Below, in pieces: positions 34,891-43,080 of a DNA stretch of 64,000 nucleotides (position 1 is the stretch's first letter; each line of letters starts with the position of its first letter). The translations under genes and the position numbers were made by a program. The notes beneath the pieces were generated by a model. That model worked only from the letters and a program-made list of their open reading frames with translations, was not told the origin of the DNA and did no database searches. The stretch is from Oceanobacillus sp. CFH 90083 (GTDB lineage Bacteria; Bacillota; Bacilli; Bacillales; Amphibacillaceae), in the NCBI RefSeq assembly GCF_009389585.1, contig NZ_VIYG01000002.1, positions 310,001-374,000 of the forward strand, in the 5' to 3' direction.

Positions 34891-36987
34891 CTATGACCGA
34901 TTTTCTGCCTGGTAAAACTTTTCCTGAATAAATAATTGAAACTGATTCGTCAAAAATAGTAAAATTTCTTTTTCACCAGCTTCTTGAAGCAAATATAGGT
35001 AATCCGTATCCTGAATAATTAACCCGCTGAGATAACTTAAAATATCTAATGCTTCTGTATACGTAGATTCTGGGGCAAGCATCATTAAAATCCGTGATAC
35101 CTCCATCTTTGTCCCGTCCATTGCCTGCAGTTCTTCCTTGCTTGGCAGCTCGAAAATAAAGAAGCCCGGACCATGGATTGTATCTGACCTGGTATGGAAT
35201 AGAGCCAGCTCTGAACCAGGTATTCCTAATCCTCCCTGCTCTTCTCTCTTTATTAATTTTTCGAGCAGTATATTTTGACTGTCAATCATACCATGATGCT
35301 GCAGCTGCTGACAAATCGGCTCCAGAAAATACCCGCTATGTTCCTTCAGATAAAATAGCTTGAATCGGTTTAACACCTGCAGGATGACCTCTGAATAGCG
35401 GTGCATTTCCTGAAGATTCACAAGAAAATCGCCTTCCATCATTTTATTAGTTTTAACAGATGATTTCGGTCGTGTTAATGCAGCTTTTCTCAGCGCTGCC
35501 TTTACTTTTGCCGCCTCATCCTCTGTCAGCATCGGCGAAATATGCACATAGCTCTGCCCCAGATTTTCTAAAAGAACGGTTGACACAATCACATCATATT
35601 CTAAAAGTTCTGCCTGGTCTAAATCAAAAATAGATTGATGCTTCGCCAGCTCTATTTCAGGGAATTTACGTTCTAATTTGGTAGCCAGCATTTTTGATGT
35701 TCCAATACCTGTGGAGCAAATAACAAGTACACGAACATTCTGATGCTTCTCCGTTTGCAGAAGTGTTGCGGCAAAGTGCAATACAATATAAGCAATTTCT
35801 TCATCGGGAATATGCAAATCTGGAAATACAGAGGTGGTACACTCTTTAATCACCTCAAACAGCTCCAGATAATCCCGCTTAATTTCTGCAAGCATCGGAT
35901 TATGAATATTCATTTGCTGCTTGATCCGATAAATAGCCGGCTTTAAATGTGTAGTTAAATCATTTAAAAATTGGTTATTCGCTGATAAATCTATGCGCAG
36001 CTGTTCTCCCACTCTACGAATCAGCTCTTTTGCCCGGTGTGCCAGGTCCATACTTGCCTCTTCCAGCAAGTAGGATTGATTTTCTCTGCGTTTTGCTCCC
36101 ATTAAATGCATCGTAATATAGCCAATCTCATCCTCTGGAATATCTATGGAAAAAGCAGTCCCCAGCTTTTCAATTAATTTAGCAGCAATGTGGTATTCCT
36201 GCTTTTCCTGAATCTCCTGCTTATAGGCCTCATCAAAATGAATCGTATCTCCCTTTTGCAGCCGTTCAATCGCAAGCGCTAAATGAACAACGAGCCCGAC
36301 ATATGCACTGTCAGCTAAAGGGTAGGGAAGCTCCCTGCCGATTTCCTGAACCTGCTCCTCTACTTTTTCTAATTTTTGAGGGTCGACCAGTCCCAATAAT
36401 CGATCAGAAATAGTTTCTCCCTTTGCCTTTTCTTCTTTATTTTTTGCTTTGATTTTTTCCACAAATTCAAATAAATCGATATGACGGGAAATTAAATTAC
36501 TTAAAACTGCACGTTTTTTCACTTCATCCCCTTTAATCTCCACCCCATACCCTTTTTTACGGATAAGCTCTAAATCAAATGAGCGGATCCGATTCTCCAT
36601 AGCATCTAAATCCTGTGAAATTGCAGCAATGGTGACATTTAATTCACTGGCTAAAGTAAATAATTTAACGGGTTCCCGCACTTGTATCAGCGTATTCAAT
36701 AAGATGGCCTGCCTTTCCTCTTCCGATAATTCCACACCATCTAATTGAGCGATTTTATCCTTTAATTGCTGTTTCTTCTGTGCGTCACCACGGATTGCTA
36801 TACCAGAGCCTGATTTTTTAGAAATGGTCAGCTGATAAGCTGCTAATACATCCTCTAATTTCTTTAATTCACGGTGAATGGTTCTCGTACTGACGTTCAG
36901 TTTATCGGCTACTTGTTTTACTGTTTTTTGTCCCCGGGCGGCCAGTAAAAAAGCTAAGATATGCCGTTCACGACTAGTAAGATACAT
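34891..36987 (-). CDS. mtlR: Mannitol operon activator MtlR (PRD-containing)
   Basis: 698-residue transcription activator. Domain order: DeoR/BglG-like helix-turn-helix pair at about residues 5-160 (KQVADKLNVSTRTIHRELKK), PRD1 at about 190-295, PRD2 at about 305-400 with conserved histidines, EIIB-Gat-like domain at about 405-500 with Cys in VLVICSTGIGTSKM, and an EIIA-Mtl-like domain at about 540-690 with GIPGSELALFHTRSD. PTS phosphorylation of PRDs and these domains sets activity in Bacillus MtlR. The ATG at 36987 is 9 bp from GGAGG; the ATG at 36993 is only 3 bp from it. It sits between mtlA and mtlF, as in Geobacillus stearothermophilus. Confidence 0.92.
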   Translation of the reverse strand: MYLTSRERHILAFLLAARGQKTVKQVADKLNVSTRTIHRELKKLEDVLAAYQLTISKKSGSGIAIRGDAQKKQQLKDKIAQLDGVELSEEERQAILLNTLIQVREPVKLFTLASELNVTIAAISQDLDAMENRIRSFDLELIRKKGYGVEIKGDEVKKRAVLSNLISRHIDLFEFVEKIKAKNKEEKAKGETISDRLLGLVDPQKLEKVEEQVQEIGRELPYPLADSAYVGLVVHLALAIERLQKGDTIHFDEAYKQEIQEKQEYHIAAKLIEKLGTAFSIDIPEDEIGYITMHLMGAKRRENQSYLLEEASMDLAHRAKELIRRVGEQLRIDLSANNQFLNDLTTHLKPAIYRIKQQMNIHNPMLAEIKRDYLELFEVIKECTTSVFPDLHIPDEEIAYIVLHFAATLLQTEKHQNVRVLVICSTGIGTSKMLATKLERKFPEIELAKHQSIFDLDQAELLEYDVIVSTVLLENLGQSYVHISPMLTEDEAAKVKAALRKAALTRPKSSVKTNKMMEGDFLVNLQEMHRYSEVILQVLNRFKLFYLKEHSGYFLEPICQQLQHHGMIDSQNILLEKLIKREEQGGLGIPGSELALFHTRSDTIHGPGFFIFELPSKEELQAMDGTKMEVSRILMMLAPESTYTEALDILSYLSGLIIQDTDYLYLLQEAGEKEILLFLTNQFQLFIQEKFYQAENRS

Positions 36988-37071
36988 TGCCATTCACCTC
37001 CCTTCCGCAGATAGCCTTCCCTAAAAAGAGAAAGCTAGTATCTTATTAACGGCTCAACCGCGCAAGACCCA

Positions 37072-38502
37072 TTAATCTTTTAACCGTTCAACCAGTTCAT
37101 CATAGCGCGGACTATTTAAGAAATTATCTACAGAAATATGCTCAGCATCCGGCCGTTTTGCTTTCGCCCGCTCTGTCAGTGCTTTTTGCGTAATGATAAT
37201 ATCCGCATCTTCCGGGATTTCGTTAATTGCCTTATTCGTTACATCTATCCCAATAGCGCTTTTCTTAAATTTATTCTTCAACAAGGAAGCTCCCATGGCA
37301 CTGGAGCCCATTCCGGCATCACATGCGAAAATAATTTTATTCACTTCAGCTGCTTCTTTCACAGAAGCTTCTGTACCCGTTTCTTCCCTTCCTTCTGTAA
37401 GTGAGCTGCTGACACTGCTTTTCTTTCCTTTCATCGCTTCCATTTTTTCTGTAGAAGCTGTAAGATCTTCTTCGCCACCTTTGGATGTTTTCAAAATAAA
37501 GGCTGCAATCGCAAAGGAAACAGCGGCTGCTATCAGAACACTTAAGATAACACCTACATAGCTGTTTCCTGGTGTCATCGCTAAAACAGCGAAAATACTT
37601 CCTGGTGAAGCAGCAGCTCTCAGCCCTGCATCAAATAATTGAAGCGTGAAGATTCCAGACATCCCACCGAAAATGGCTGCAATAATTAATGTTGGTTTCA
37701 TTAAGATATAAGGGAAATAAATTTCATGAATACCGCCTAGAAATTGAATAATTGCTGCACCAGGTGCAGATGCTTTAGAAATACCTTTGCCAAAGATTGC
37801 GAAGGCGAGCAGGATTCCCAGACCTGGTCCCGGGTTTGCTTCAACCAGGAATAATATTGATTTCCCTGCTTCTGCCGCCTGGTCTACCCCAAGAGGCGTC
37901 AGAATACCATGGTTAATCGCATTATTTAAAAACAGCGCTTTAGCAGGCTCAAGAATAATACTGGCCAGCGGTAACAAACCTGCACTGATAATTGCTTCCA
38001 CGCCACGTGCTAAAGCACTTGAAAAGCTTGATACAACCGGTCCAATTCCTACTACTGCAAGCATTGCAAGAATTGCTGCCAAAATCCCTGCGGAGAAGTT
38101 ATTATATAGCATTTCAAAGCCTTGACGAATTTTCGCCTGGAATAAATCATCAATCTTCTTCATCAGATAACCGGCCAACGGTCCCATAATCATAGCTCCA
38201 AGGAACATCGGCTGTTCTGCACCGACAATGACCCCCATAGTTGCTGTCGCTCCGACAACTCCTCCACGAATATCATAAACGATTCGTCCACCTGTAAAAC
38301 CAATAAGCAGTGGCAGTAAATATTGAATCATTGGATCAACCAGTGTTGCCATATTTTCATTTGGAATCCAGCCATCTGGAATAAATAGTGCTGTGATAAT
38401 TCCCCAGGCAATAAAAGCACCAATATTTGGCATAATCATTCCGCTGAGGTTACTGCCAAACTTCTGTACCTTCGCGCGGATACCGCTGTTTTGTTCTGCC
38501 AT
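37072..38502 (-). CDS. mtlA: Mannitol PTS EIICB permease
   Basis: 476-residue membrane transporter. IIC (about residues 1-345) starts AEQNSGIRAKVQKFGSNLSG and contains the GGIHEIYFPYILMKPTLI motif at about residue 255, typical of the mannitol/fructitol class. A linker of about 40 residues rich in K, S and E leads to IIB, with phosphocysteine Cys394 in IIFACDAGMGSSAMGA. EIIA is provided by MtlF. GGGG precedes the ATG. First gene of mtlA-mtlR-mtlF-mtlD, with a candidate MtlR site upstream. Confidence 0.94.
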   Translation of the reverse strand: MAEQNSGIRAKVQKFGSNLSGMIMPNIGAFIAWGIITALFIPDGWIPNENMATLVDPMIQYLLPLLIGFTGGRIVYDIRGGVVGATATMGVIVGAEQPMFLGAMIMGPLAGYLMKKIDDLFQAKIRQGFEMLYNNFSAGILAAILAMLAVVGIGPVVSSFSSALARGVEAIISAGLLPLASIILEPAKALFLNNAINHGILTPLGVDQAAEAGKSILFLVEANPGPGLGILLAFAIFGKGISKASAPGAAIIQFLGGIHEIYFPYILMKPTLIIAAIFGGMSGIFTLQLFDAGLRAAASPGSIFAVLAMTPGNSYVGVILSVLIAAAVSFAIAAFILKTSKGGEEDLTASTEKMEAMKGKKSSVSSSLTEGREETGTEASVKEAAEVNKIIFACDAGMGSSAMGASLLKNKFKKSAIGIDVTNKAINEIPEDADIIITQKALTERAKAKRPDAEHISVDNFLNSPRYDELVERLKD

Positions 38503-38581
38503 TGTTTTAACCCCTTTCCTTTTTTGTTACCTTTATTTTATTCTGTACAATGCAGGGAAAACAACCTAATCAAAATGTAAC

Positions 38582-38604
38582 TTTGGCATGTGTTTGTTGC
38601 CAAA
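38582..38604. promoter_or_regulatory. Candidate MtlR operator upstream of mtlA
   Basis: Inverted repeat TTTGGCA (38582-38588) and TGCCAAA (38598-38604) lies 80-102 bp before mtlA. It resembles the MtlR site of Bacillus, TTGNCACAN4TGTGNCAA. The promoter downstream has a poor -35 box, as expected for an activator-dependent one. Confidence 0.5.
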
Positions 38605-38708
38605 ATAGTATTAGCTTTAAGGAATCCTTTTTGCATGGAAGGAAAAACGTTTTAATACTTGTTTAATTTCTATTGTTTTTAGTGAGATAAGGATGCGGAT
38701 AATGTATA

Positions 38709-38758
38709 AAAAGAGACTTTTGCTAAAGAAAATGCTTCTTCTCTAACAAAATGCCTCT
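38709..38758 (-). terminator. Terminator after the chromate-type transporter genes
   Basis: On the minus strand AAAGAGGCATTTTG pairs with CAAAAGTCTCTTT with a 2-bp internal loop, followed by a T run. It lies 25 bp past the stop codon. Confidence 0.6.
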
Positions 38759-38782
38759 TTCCATTTCTCTGCCTTATTATTT

Positions 38783-39310
38783 TCACAAGAAAAAACCGCC
38801 ATACAGCATAGCTCCAGCAATAATAAAGGCTGGATGCACCTGCTTGATTTCTATCAGGTAAAAGCTGACCGTCACAATCAGTACAGTCTGTAATAAGCCG
38901 ATACTGACATACGCTTCTGTCCAGAAATTCCAAGCAATTACACCAAGCAATACAGCGATAACAGGCTGGACAAATACAGTCAGCCGGTGCACACGCGCTG
39001 ATTTTTTATATTTCAGTAAAATACCGCCTAATAAAATCATTAAAATGAGTGAAGGGGCGATTGTGGCAAATATCCCGACAAAAGAGCCGGCAACACCGCC
39101 CAGTTCATAGCCGACATACCCTGCCATTTTTGTCGCAATGGGTCCCGGCAATGCATTTGCAAAAGCCAGCACTTCCCCAAATTCCTGCACAGACATCCAT
39201 CCATAATTTCGCACAACTTCATTTTCCACCAGCGATATGGAAGCAGGACCACCTCCGTATCCAAGAATTCCAGGAAGAAAGAAAGCAACAAAAATATCCC
39301 ATAAAATCAT
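38783..39310 (-). CDS. Chromate-transporter family protein (half-size), YwrA/YwrB-like
   Basis: 175-residue membrane protein with one chromate-ion-transporter (CHR) domain. The motif FLPGILGYGGGPASISLVE at about residue 10 and ANALPGPIATKMAGYVGYEL at about residue 50 are family signatures; five or six helices follow. It pairs with the 187-aa neighbour to form a two-gene short-chain CHR system. Its start overlaps the neighbour's stop by 4 bp (ATGA). The family is named for chromate efflux, but the natural substrate of the ywr pair is not established. Third gene after the YwrD-like protein. Confidence 0.85.
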   Translation of the reverse strand: MILWDIFVAFFLPGILGYGGGPASISLVENEVVRNYGWMSVQEFGEVLAFANALPGPIATKMAGYVGYELGGVAGSFVGIFATIAPSLILMILLGGILLKYKKSARVHRLTVFVQPVIAVLLGVIAWNFWTEAYVSIGLLQTVLIVTVSFYLIEIKQVHPAFIIAGAMLYGGFFL

Positions 39311-39870
39311 GAGCGTTCACCTTCTTTCTCCTTCTTCTTTACTGGCAATGCAAAGGCGATAATGAGAAGAAAGCCAATGATGATGCCTGGATGAATATGC
39401 AAGTAATGTAAAATAATAAATATTAAGGCAAGCATGATAACAGCACATACCCATCCAAGTCCTTTCCCTGCTTTATAAACAAACTGCCAGGTCAGCACAG
39501 CCATCATCATTCCAACAACAGCGACCACCGCTGCTGTCATGCCCTTCACCCAATCAAATTCACGAACCTCGGATAACGTTCGTAATAAAATAATAACCAG
39601 GATAACGGTTGGAATAACAGAAGCGATCAGTGCATTCAGCATACCAAGCCAGCCGGATACGCGATAGCCGATATAGCCTGCCAGCTTGGTTGCTATTGGC
39701 CCTGGCAATGTATTACTGATGGAAAGCATATCGATAAATTCTTCCTCATCTATCCATTTATATTTCTCGACAGCTTCCTTCCGCATTAACGGGATAGAAG
39801 CTGGTCCGCCTCCGAAACCAAGCATTCCCACCCGGAAGAAAGCAATAAAAATATCCCATTGCATTTTCAT
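39307..39870 (-). CDS. Chromate-transporter family protein (half-size), partner
   Basis: 187-residue CHR-domain protein with the paired motifs FRVGMLGFGGGPASIPLMR at about residue 10 and SNTLPGPIATKLAGYIGYRV at about residue 52. The ATG at 39870 has AGAAGG 11 bp upstream; the open frame to 39918 would overlap the YwrD-like gene and is not needed. The two half-size copies are about 40% alike by eye and would form a heterodimer with antiparallel topology, as known for short CHR pairs. Substrate unproven. Confidence 0.85.
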   Translation of the reverse strand: MKMQWDIFIAFFRVGMLGFGGGPASIPLMRKEAVEKYKWIDEEEFIDMLSISNTLPGPIATKLAGYIGYRVSGWLGMLNALIASVIPTVILVIILLRTLSEVREFDWVKGMTAAVVAVVGMMMAVLTWQFVYKAGKGLGWVCAVIMLALIFIILHYLHIHPGIIIGFLLIIAFALPVKKKEKEGERS

Positions 39871-39911
39871 AAGTAAACAAACCTTCTTTACATCAATTTT
39901 TGAAACCTGTT

Positions 39912-41522
39912 CTACCATACAGCAATATGACCATCTGCTCTGGATTCTGTTCCGCCAGCAAGCACACCTGTTTCCGGATCGCGCCAGATGATTTGCCCGC
40001 GTCCAAAGCTGTTCGGCTCCAGCTGCATACGTATATCATGTCCCTTTTGCCGCAATCCTTGAGCAATCGGATAAGAAAAACGATGCTCAACCTCTATCCG
40101 CTTCTCTTTCATCCATTGCCATCTCGGGGCATCTAAAGCTGCCTGTGGATGCAGTCCAAAATCAACGGTGTTCATCACAATCTGTACATGGGCCTGCGGC
40201 TGCATAAAACCGCCCATCACACTAAACGGGCCGACCGCTTCATTATCCTTTGTAACAAAGCCGGGAATAATGGTATGAAATGTCTTTTTCCCGCCTTCCA
40301 GCGCATTGACGTGCGTTTCATCCATCGAAAAATCATAGCCGCGGTTTTGCATGGTAATTCCTGTGCCAGGAATCACAACACCTGAGCCAAAACCCATATA
40401 ATTACTTTGGATAAAGGAAACCATATTTCCTTCTTCATCTGCTGTCGCTAAATAAACCGTACCACTGCCAGAAGGATCCCCGGCCTCAGGAAGAATCGCT
40501 TCTTCCTGAATCAATGCTCTTCTTTGCGCTGCATATTGATCGCTTAATAACTGTTCAGTTGTATATCGCATTCTGCTTTCCTCAGTAATGTGCTGCTTCC
40601 CATCTTCAAAAGCAAGCTTGATTGCTTCTATTTGTTTATGATAAGTATTCACCGATTCCTTCACAGTAAACTCAAAAGCTTTTAAAATATTCAATGCCTG
40701 CAATGCAATGATTCCTTGTCCATTCGGAGGAATCTCCCAAATATCATAGCCGCGATAATTCACTTTTATCGGATCGACCCATTCGACCTCATACTTTTCT
40801 AAATCTTCCTTAGTTAAAAATCCATCCGCTTTTTTAGATGCTGTCACTATTTTTCCAGCCAGCTCCCCCTCATAAAAAGATGCGGCATCTGTTTCAGCAA
40901 TTTTTTCTAACGTCACAGCATGGTCAGGAGATTTCCATATTTCCCCTATTTTTGGAGCTCTGCCATTTGGGGCAAAGATTCTAAACCATTCGGAAAAATT
41001 ATAGCCTTCCTGCTTTTTATACATCTGGTATGCCCGCTTCCAAAAACGCGCTAATGTCGGCGAAACCGGAAATCCTTCCCGAGCGTACTTGATGGCAGGC
41101 TTCAGCGTTTCTTTTAAAGGAAGCTTACCAAAGCGTTGGGATAATGCTGCCCACGTTCTTGGCACACCCGGCACTGTCACAGGCATCCAGCCAAACTTTG
41201 GAATCGCATCATATCCTTTTTCTTTTACGGCTTCGATCGAAATATCCTCCGGGGAACGGCCACTGCCATTTAAACCGTGCAGCTTCCCGTTTATCCATAC
41301 AAGTGCAAAAGCATCCCCGCCAATTCCATTTGAAGTTGGCTCTACCACTGTTAAGCAAGCTGCTGCAGCAATGGCTGCATCAATGGCATTCCCTCCTTTT
41401 TTTAACATTTCCAAGCCTGCTTCTGCCGCCAAAGGCTGTGTTGTCGCAACCATTCCTTTTTTTGCGTATACAGATTCTCTGGCAATTGGATAAGGATTAA
41501 AATGATTATGTATGTGCTTCAT
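39912..41522 (-). CDS. ywrD: Gamma-glutamyltransferase family protein (YwrD-like)
   Basis: 536-residue N-terminal nucleophile hydrolase. The self-processing threonine is Thr355 in PSGSGTVYLATADEEGN, splitting large and small subunits. Other family marks: KGGNAIDAAIAAAACLTVVEP at about residue 40 and SNYMGFGSGVVIPGTGITMQ at about residue 378. No signal peptide is visible, in contrast to secreted Ggt, so it probably works in the cytoplasm. B. subtilis YwrD (525 aa) also lies beside the chromate-type transporter genes ywrA and ywrB, so the cluster is conserved. AAAGGA precedes the ATG. Substrate unknown; glutathione or another gamma-glutamyl compound is a guess from the family. Confidence 0.85.
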   Translation of the reverse strand: MKHIHNHFNPYPIARESVYAKKGMVATTQPLAAEAGLEMLKKGGNAIDAAIAAAACLTVVEPTSNGIGGDAFALVWINGKLHGLNGSGRSPEDISIEAVKEKGYDAIPKFGWMPVTVPGVPRTWAALSQRFGKLPLKETLKPAIKYAREGFPVSPTLARFWKRAYQMYKKQEGYNFSEWFRIFAPNGRAPKIGEIWKSPDHAVTLEKIAETDAASFYEGELAGKIVTASKKADGFLTKEDLEKYEVEWVDPIKVNYRGYDIWEIPPNGQGIIALQALNILKAFEFTVKESVNTYHKQIEAIKLAFEDGKQHITEESRMRYTTEQLLSDQYAAQRRALIQEEAILPEAGDPSGSGTVYLATADEEGNMVSFIQSNYMGFGSGVVIPGTGITMQNRGYDFSMDETHVNALEGGKKTFHTIIPGFVTKDNEAVGPFSVMGGFMQPQAHVQIVMNTVDFGLHPQAALDAPRWQWMKEKRIEVEHRFSYPIAQGLRQKGHDIRMQLEPNSFGRGQIIWRDPETGVLAGGTESRADGHIAVW

Positions 41523-41631
41523 CTGCTCATCCTTTCAAGGAGGTATTGTATCATTTTACGAAAAACTGGTTCATTCTATTATATTTTTAGTCTATCATAC
41601 TTGTTCTAAAATCTGTATGTGGTCTTAACGC

Positions 41632-41725
41632 TAAAGAAAACTTGGCATTCGCCAAGCCTTTCGGCGCACGCCTTAGTTGCGCTTATACTTTTTTCCTTAG
41701 ATTCTTTCTACTTTTTCTTAAAGTG
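41632..41725. repeat. Interspersed intergenic repeat, copy B
   Basis: Full-length form of the element also found at 17758. It includes CTTGGCATTCGCCAAG, a small hairpin, then a GGCGCACGCCTTAGTTGCGC segment and the conserved tail. It lies between converging ends of the ywrD-like and DUF3100 operons' flanks. Confidence 0.75.
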
Positions 41726-41728
41726 AAA

Positions 41729-41764
41729 AAAAGACCTTCCCTTTTTCATAGGAAAAGTCTTTTC
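41729..41764 (-). terminator. Terminator of the DUF3100 operon
   Basis: On the minus strand AAAAGACTTTTCC pairs with GGGAAGGTCTTTT with few mismatches, followed by T residues. It lies 8 bp past the last stop codon. Confidence 0.7.
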
Positions 41765-41771
41765 AAGCAGC

Positions 41772-42257
41772 TTAATTACCTGCAAATAATAGTCCAAGCT
41801 GTGCCAATACCGCACTACATACATAAGTTCCGGCAAACACAAATACAGCAACAATCGCAATTTTCCAGGAGGTTTTCCGTAAATCAACCAGGCGATTGGC
41901 AACGGAAATTCCGGCAACTGTCAGAATTGGCGTTGTGATTGCAAGAAAGTCTACGGACTGGATTGCCTCCACAAAAAAGTCTGAAATCAGACACATGGAT
42001 AAAGAGGTAATCGATACCCAGCCTAAAATCGGGAAATCACGGATAACCTTAATAGGAACCAATTTCATTAAATCGGCGATAATCACACCGATAAATGAAA
42101 ATAACCAGAGGATGCCCAAACCGACAAAGGTCATGGATGTAATTGGTGTTGAGTCTGGATTTTTTAACAGCTTGATTTCCTGTGCAAATAAAATTAAAGC
42201 TACGCTTAATAAAAGCACTAACGCATAACGGACATAACGACGCATTGTCGGGCTCAT
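41772..42257 (-). CDS. Membrane protein, second part of a DUF3100-like transporter
   Basis: 161 residues with four or five helices (about residues 9-26, 42-64, 75-95, 103-125 and 133-155). Near the middle are FLAITTPILTVAGISVANRLVD and a short loop. The start overlaps the stop of the 263-aa gene by 4 bp (ATGA), which is typical for subunits of one complex. I read the pair as a split DUF3100 membrane protein, of unknown function. The M20 amidohydrolase before them suggests uptake of an amide or peptide-like substrate. Confidence 0.65.
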   Translation of the reverse strand: MSPTMRRYVRYALVLLLSVALILFAQEIKLLKNPDSTPITSMTFVGLGILWLFSFIGVIIADLMKLVPIKVIRDFPILGWVSITSLSMCLISDFFVEAIQSVDFLAITTPILTVAGISVANRLVDLRKTSWKIAIVAVFVFAGTYVCSAVLAQLGLLFAGN

Positions 42258-43045
42258 TTTTTGTCACCTCTAACTAATAACTTATACATAACCTGCTGTA
42301 ACGGAGCAGCAAGGAAAACCATTGTAAACGTACCGATAAAACTTGTTAACAGCTGACTGGCTGAAGCATAGGCTAAAATGGTGTTCTCCATTTCCGGAAC
42401 TCTTGCTACTAATGTAGCTGATGCAGCACTCATCATACTGCCAGACCCCATTCCAGATGCCATCGCAAGTGCTTCGACACGGAAGCCAAAATCAAGTAAA
42501 ATAGGTGCAAAAATACTAAAGAACATTGTACCGAATAAAGTACCTATCACATAAAGAGAAATAACTCCCCGTCCTTCTGGAGATTCCAGGGTATATTTTT
42601 CGGAAATATATGCGAGCTCTCCTTCTCTCCCTATCCCTAAAGTTGCCCCAATTGCTTCGCGGCGCAAACCTATCAATATAGCAACTGGCAGGCCGATAAG
42701 AACCGTTCCCAGATTACCAATTTCCTGAAAAATAAATACCCAGCCAACCTGCAAAATTTCTCTGATTTGTGGTGCTACATCTGACCCGTACCTGGCCATC
42801 AGAGGAAGCATAATAAAAATTAAATACTTACTGGCAAAATCAACATTCTTCTTACTATAAATCTTTTTCAGAATACCTTTTCGCAAGAACGACAGACCAA
42901 GAAACATACTAATTGCAATTGCAAATACCAACGGCAGCATCGAAATCATCATGGAACCAATCGTAAAGGTTTGAATACCAATCAGCTCAGCTGTTGCAAT
43001 TACTGCTAATACAAAAAATAAAAAATATATAAAGTTTTTAACCAT
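42254..43045 (-). CDS. DUF3100-family membrane protein
   Basis: 263 residues with about eight helices. Conserved-looking stretches are FAIAISMFLGLSFLRKGIL, FASKYLIFIMLPLMARYGSD, QEIGNLGTVLIGLPVAILIG and MASGMGSGSMMSAASATLVA. The glycine/serine-rich last segment and the symmetric layout suggest a transporter. DUF3100 proteins often occur beside amidohydrolase genes. GAGGAA precedes the ATG. It follows the M20 gene by 35 bp and overlaps the next gene, so the three form one operon. Confidence 0.72.
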   Translation of the reverse strand: MVKNFIYFLFFVLAVIATAELIGIQTFTIGSMMISMLPLVFAIAISMFLGLSFLRKGILKKIYSKKNVDFASKYLIFIMLPLMARYGSDVAPQIREILQVGWVFIFQEIGNLGTVLIGLPVAILIGLRREAIGATLGIGREGELAYISEKYTLESPEGRGVISLYVIGTLFGTMFFSIFAPILLDFGFRVEALAMASGMGSGSMMSAASATLVARVPEMENTILAYASASQLLTSFIGTFTMVFLAAPLQQVMYKLLVRGDKK

Positions 43046-43080
43046 ATCTATTCCTCAATTCCTAATTTAAATTGGTTCAT

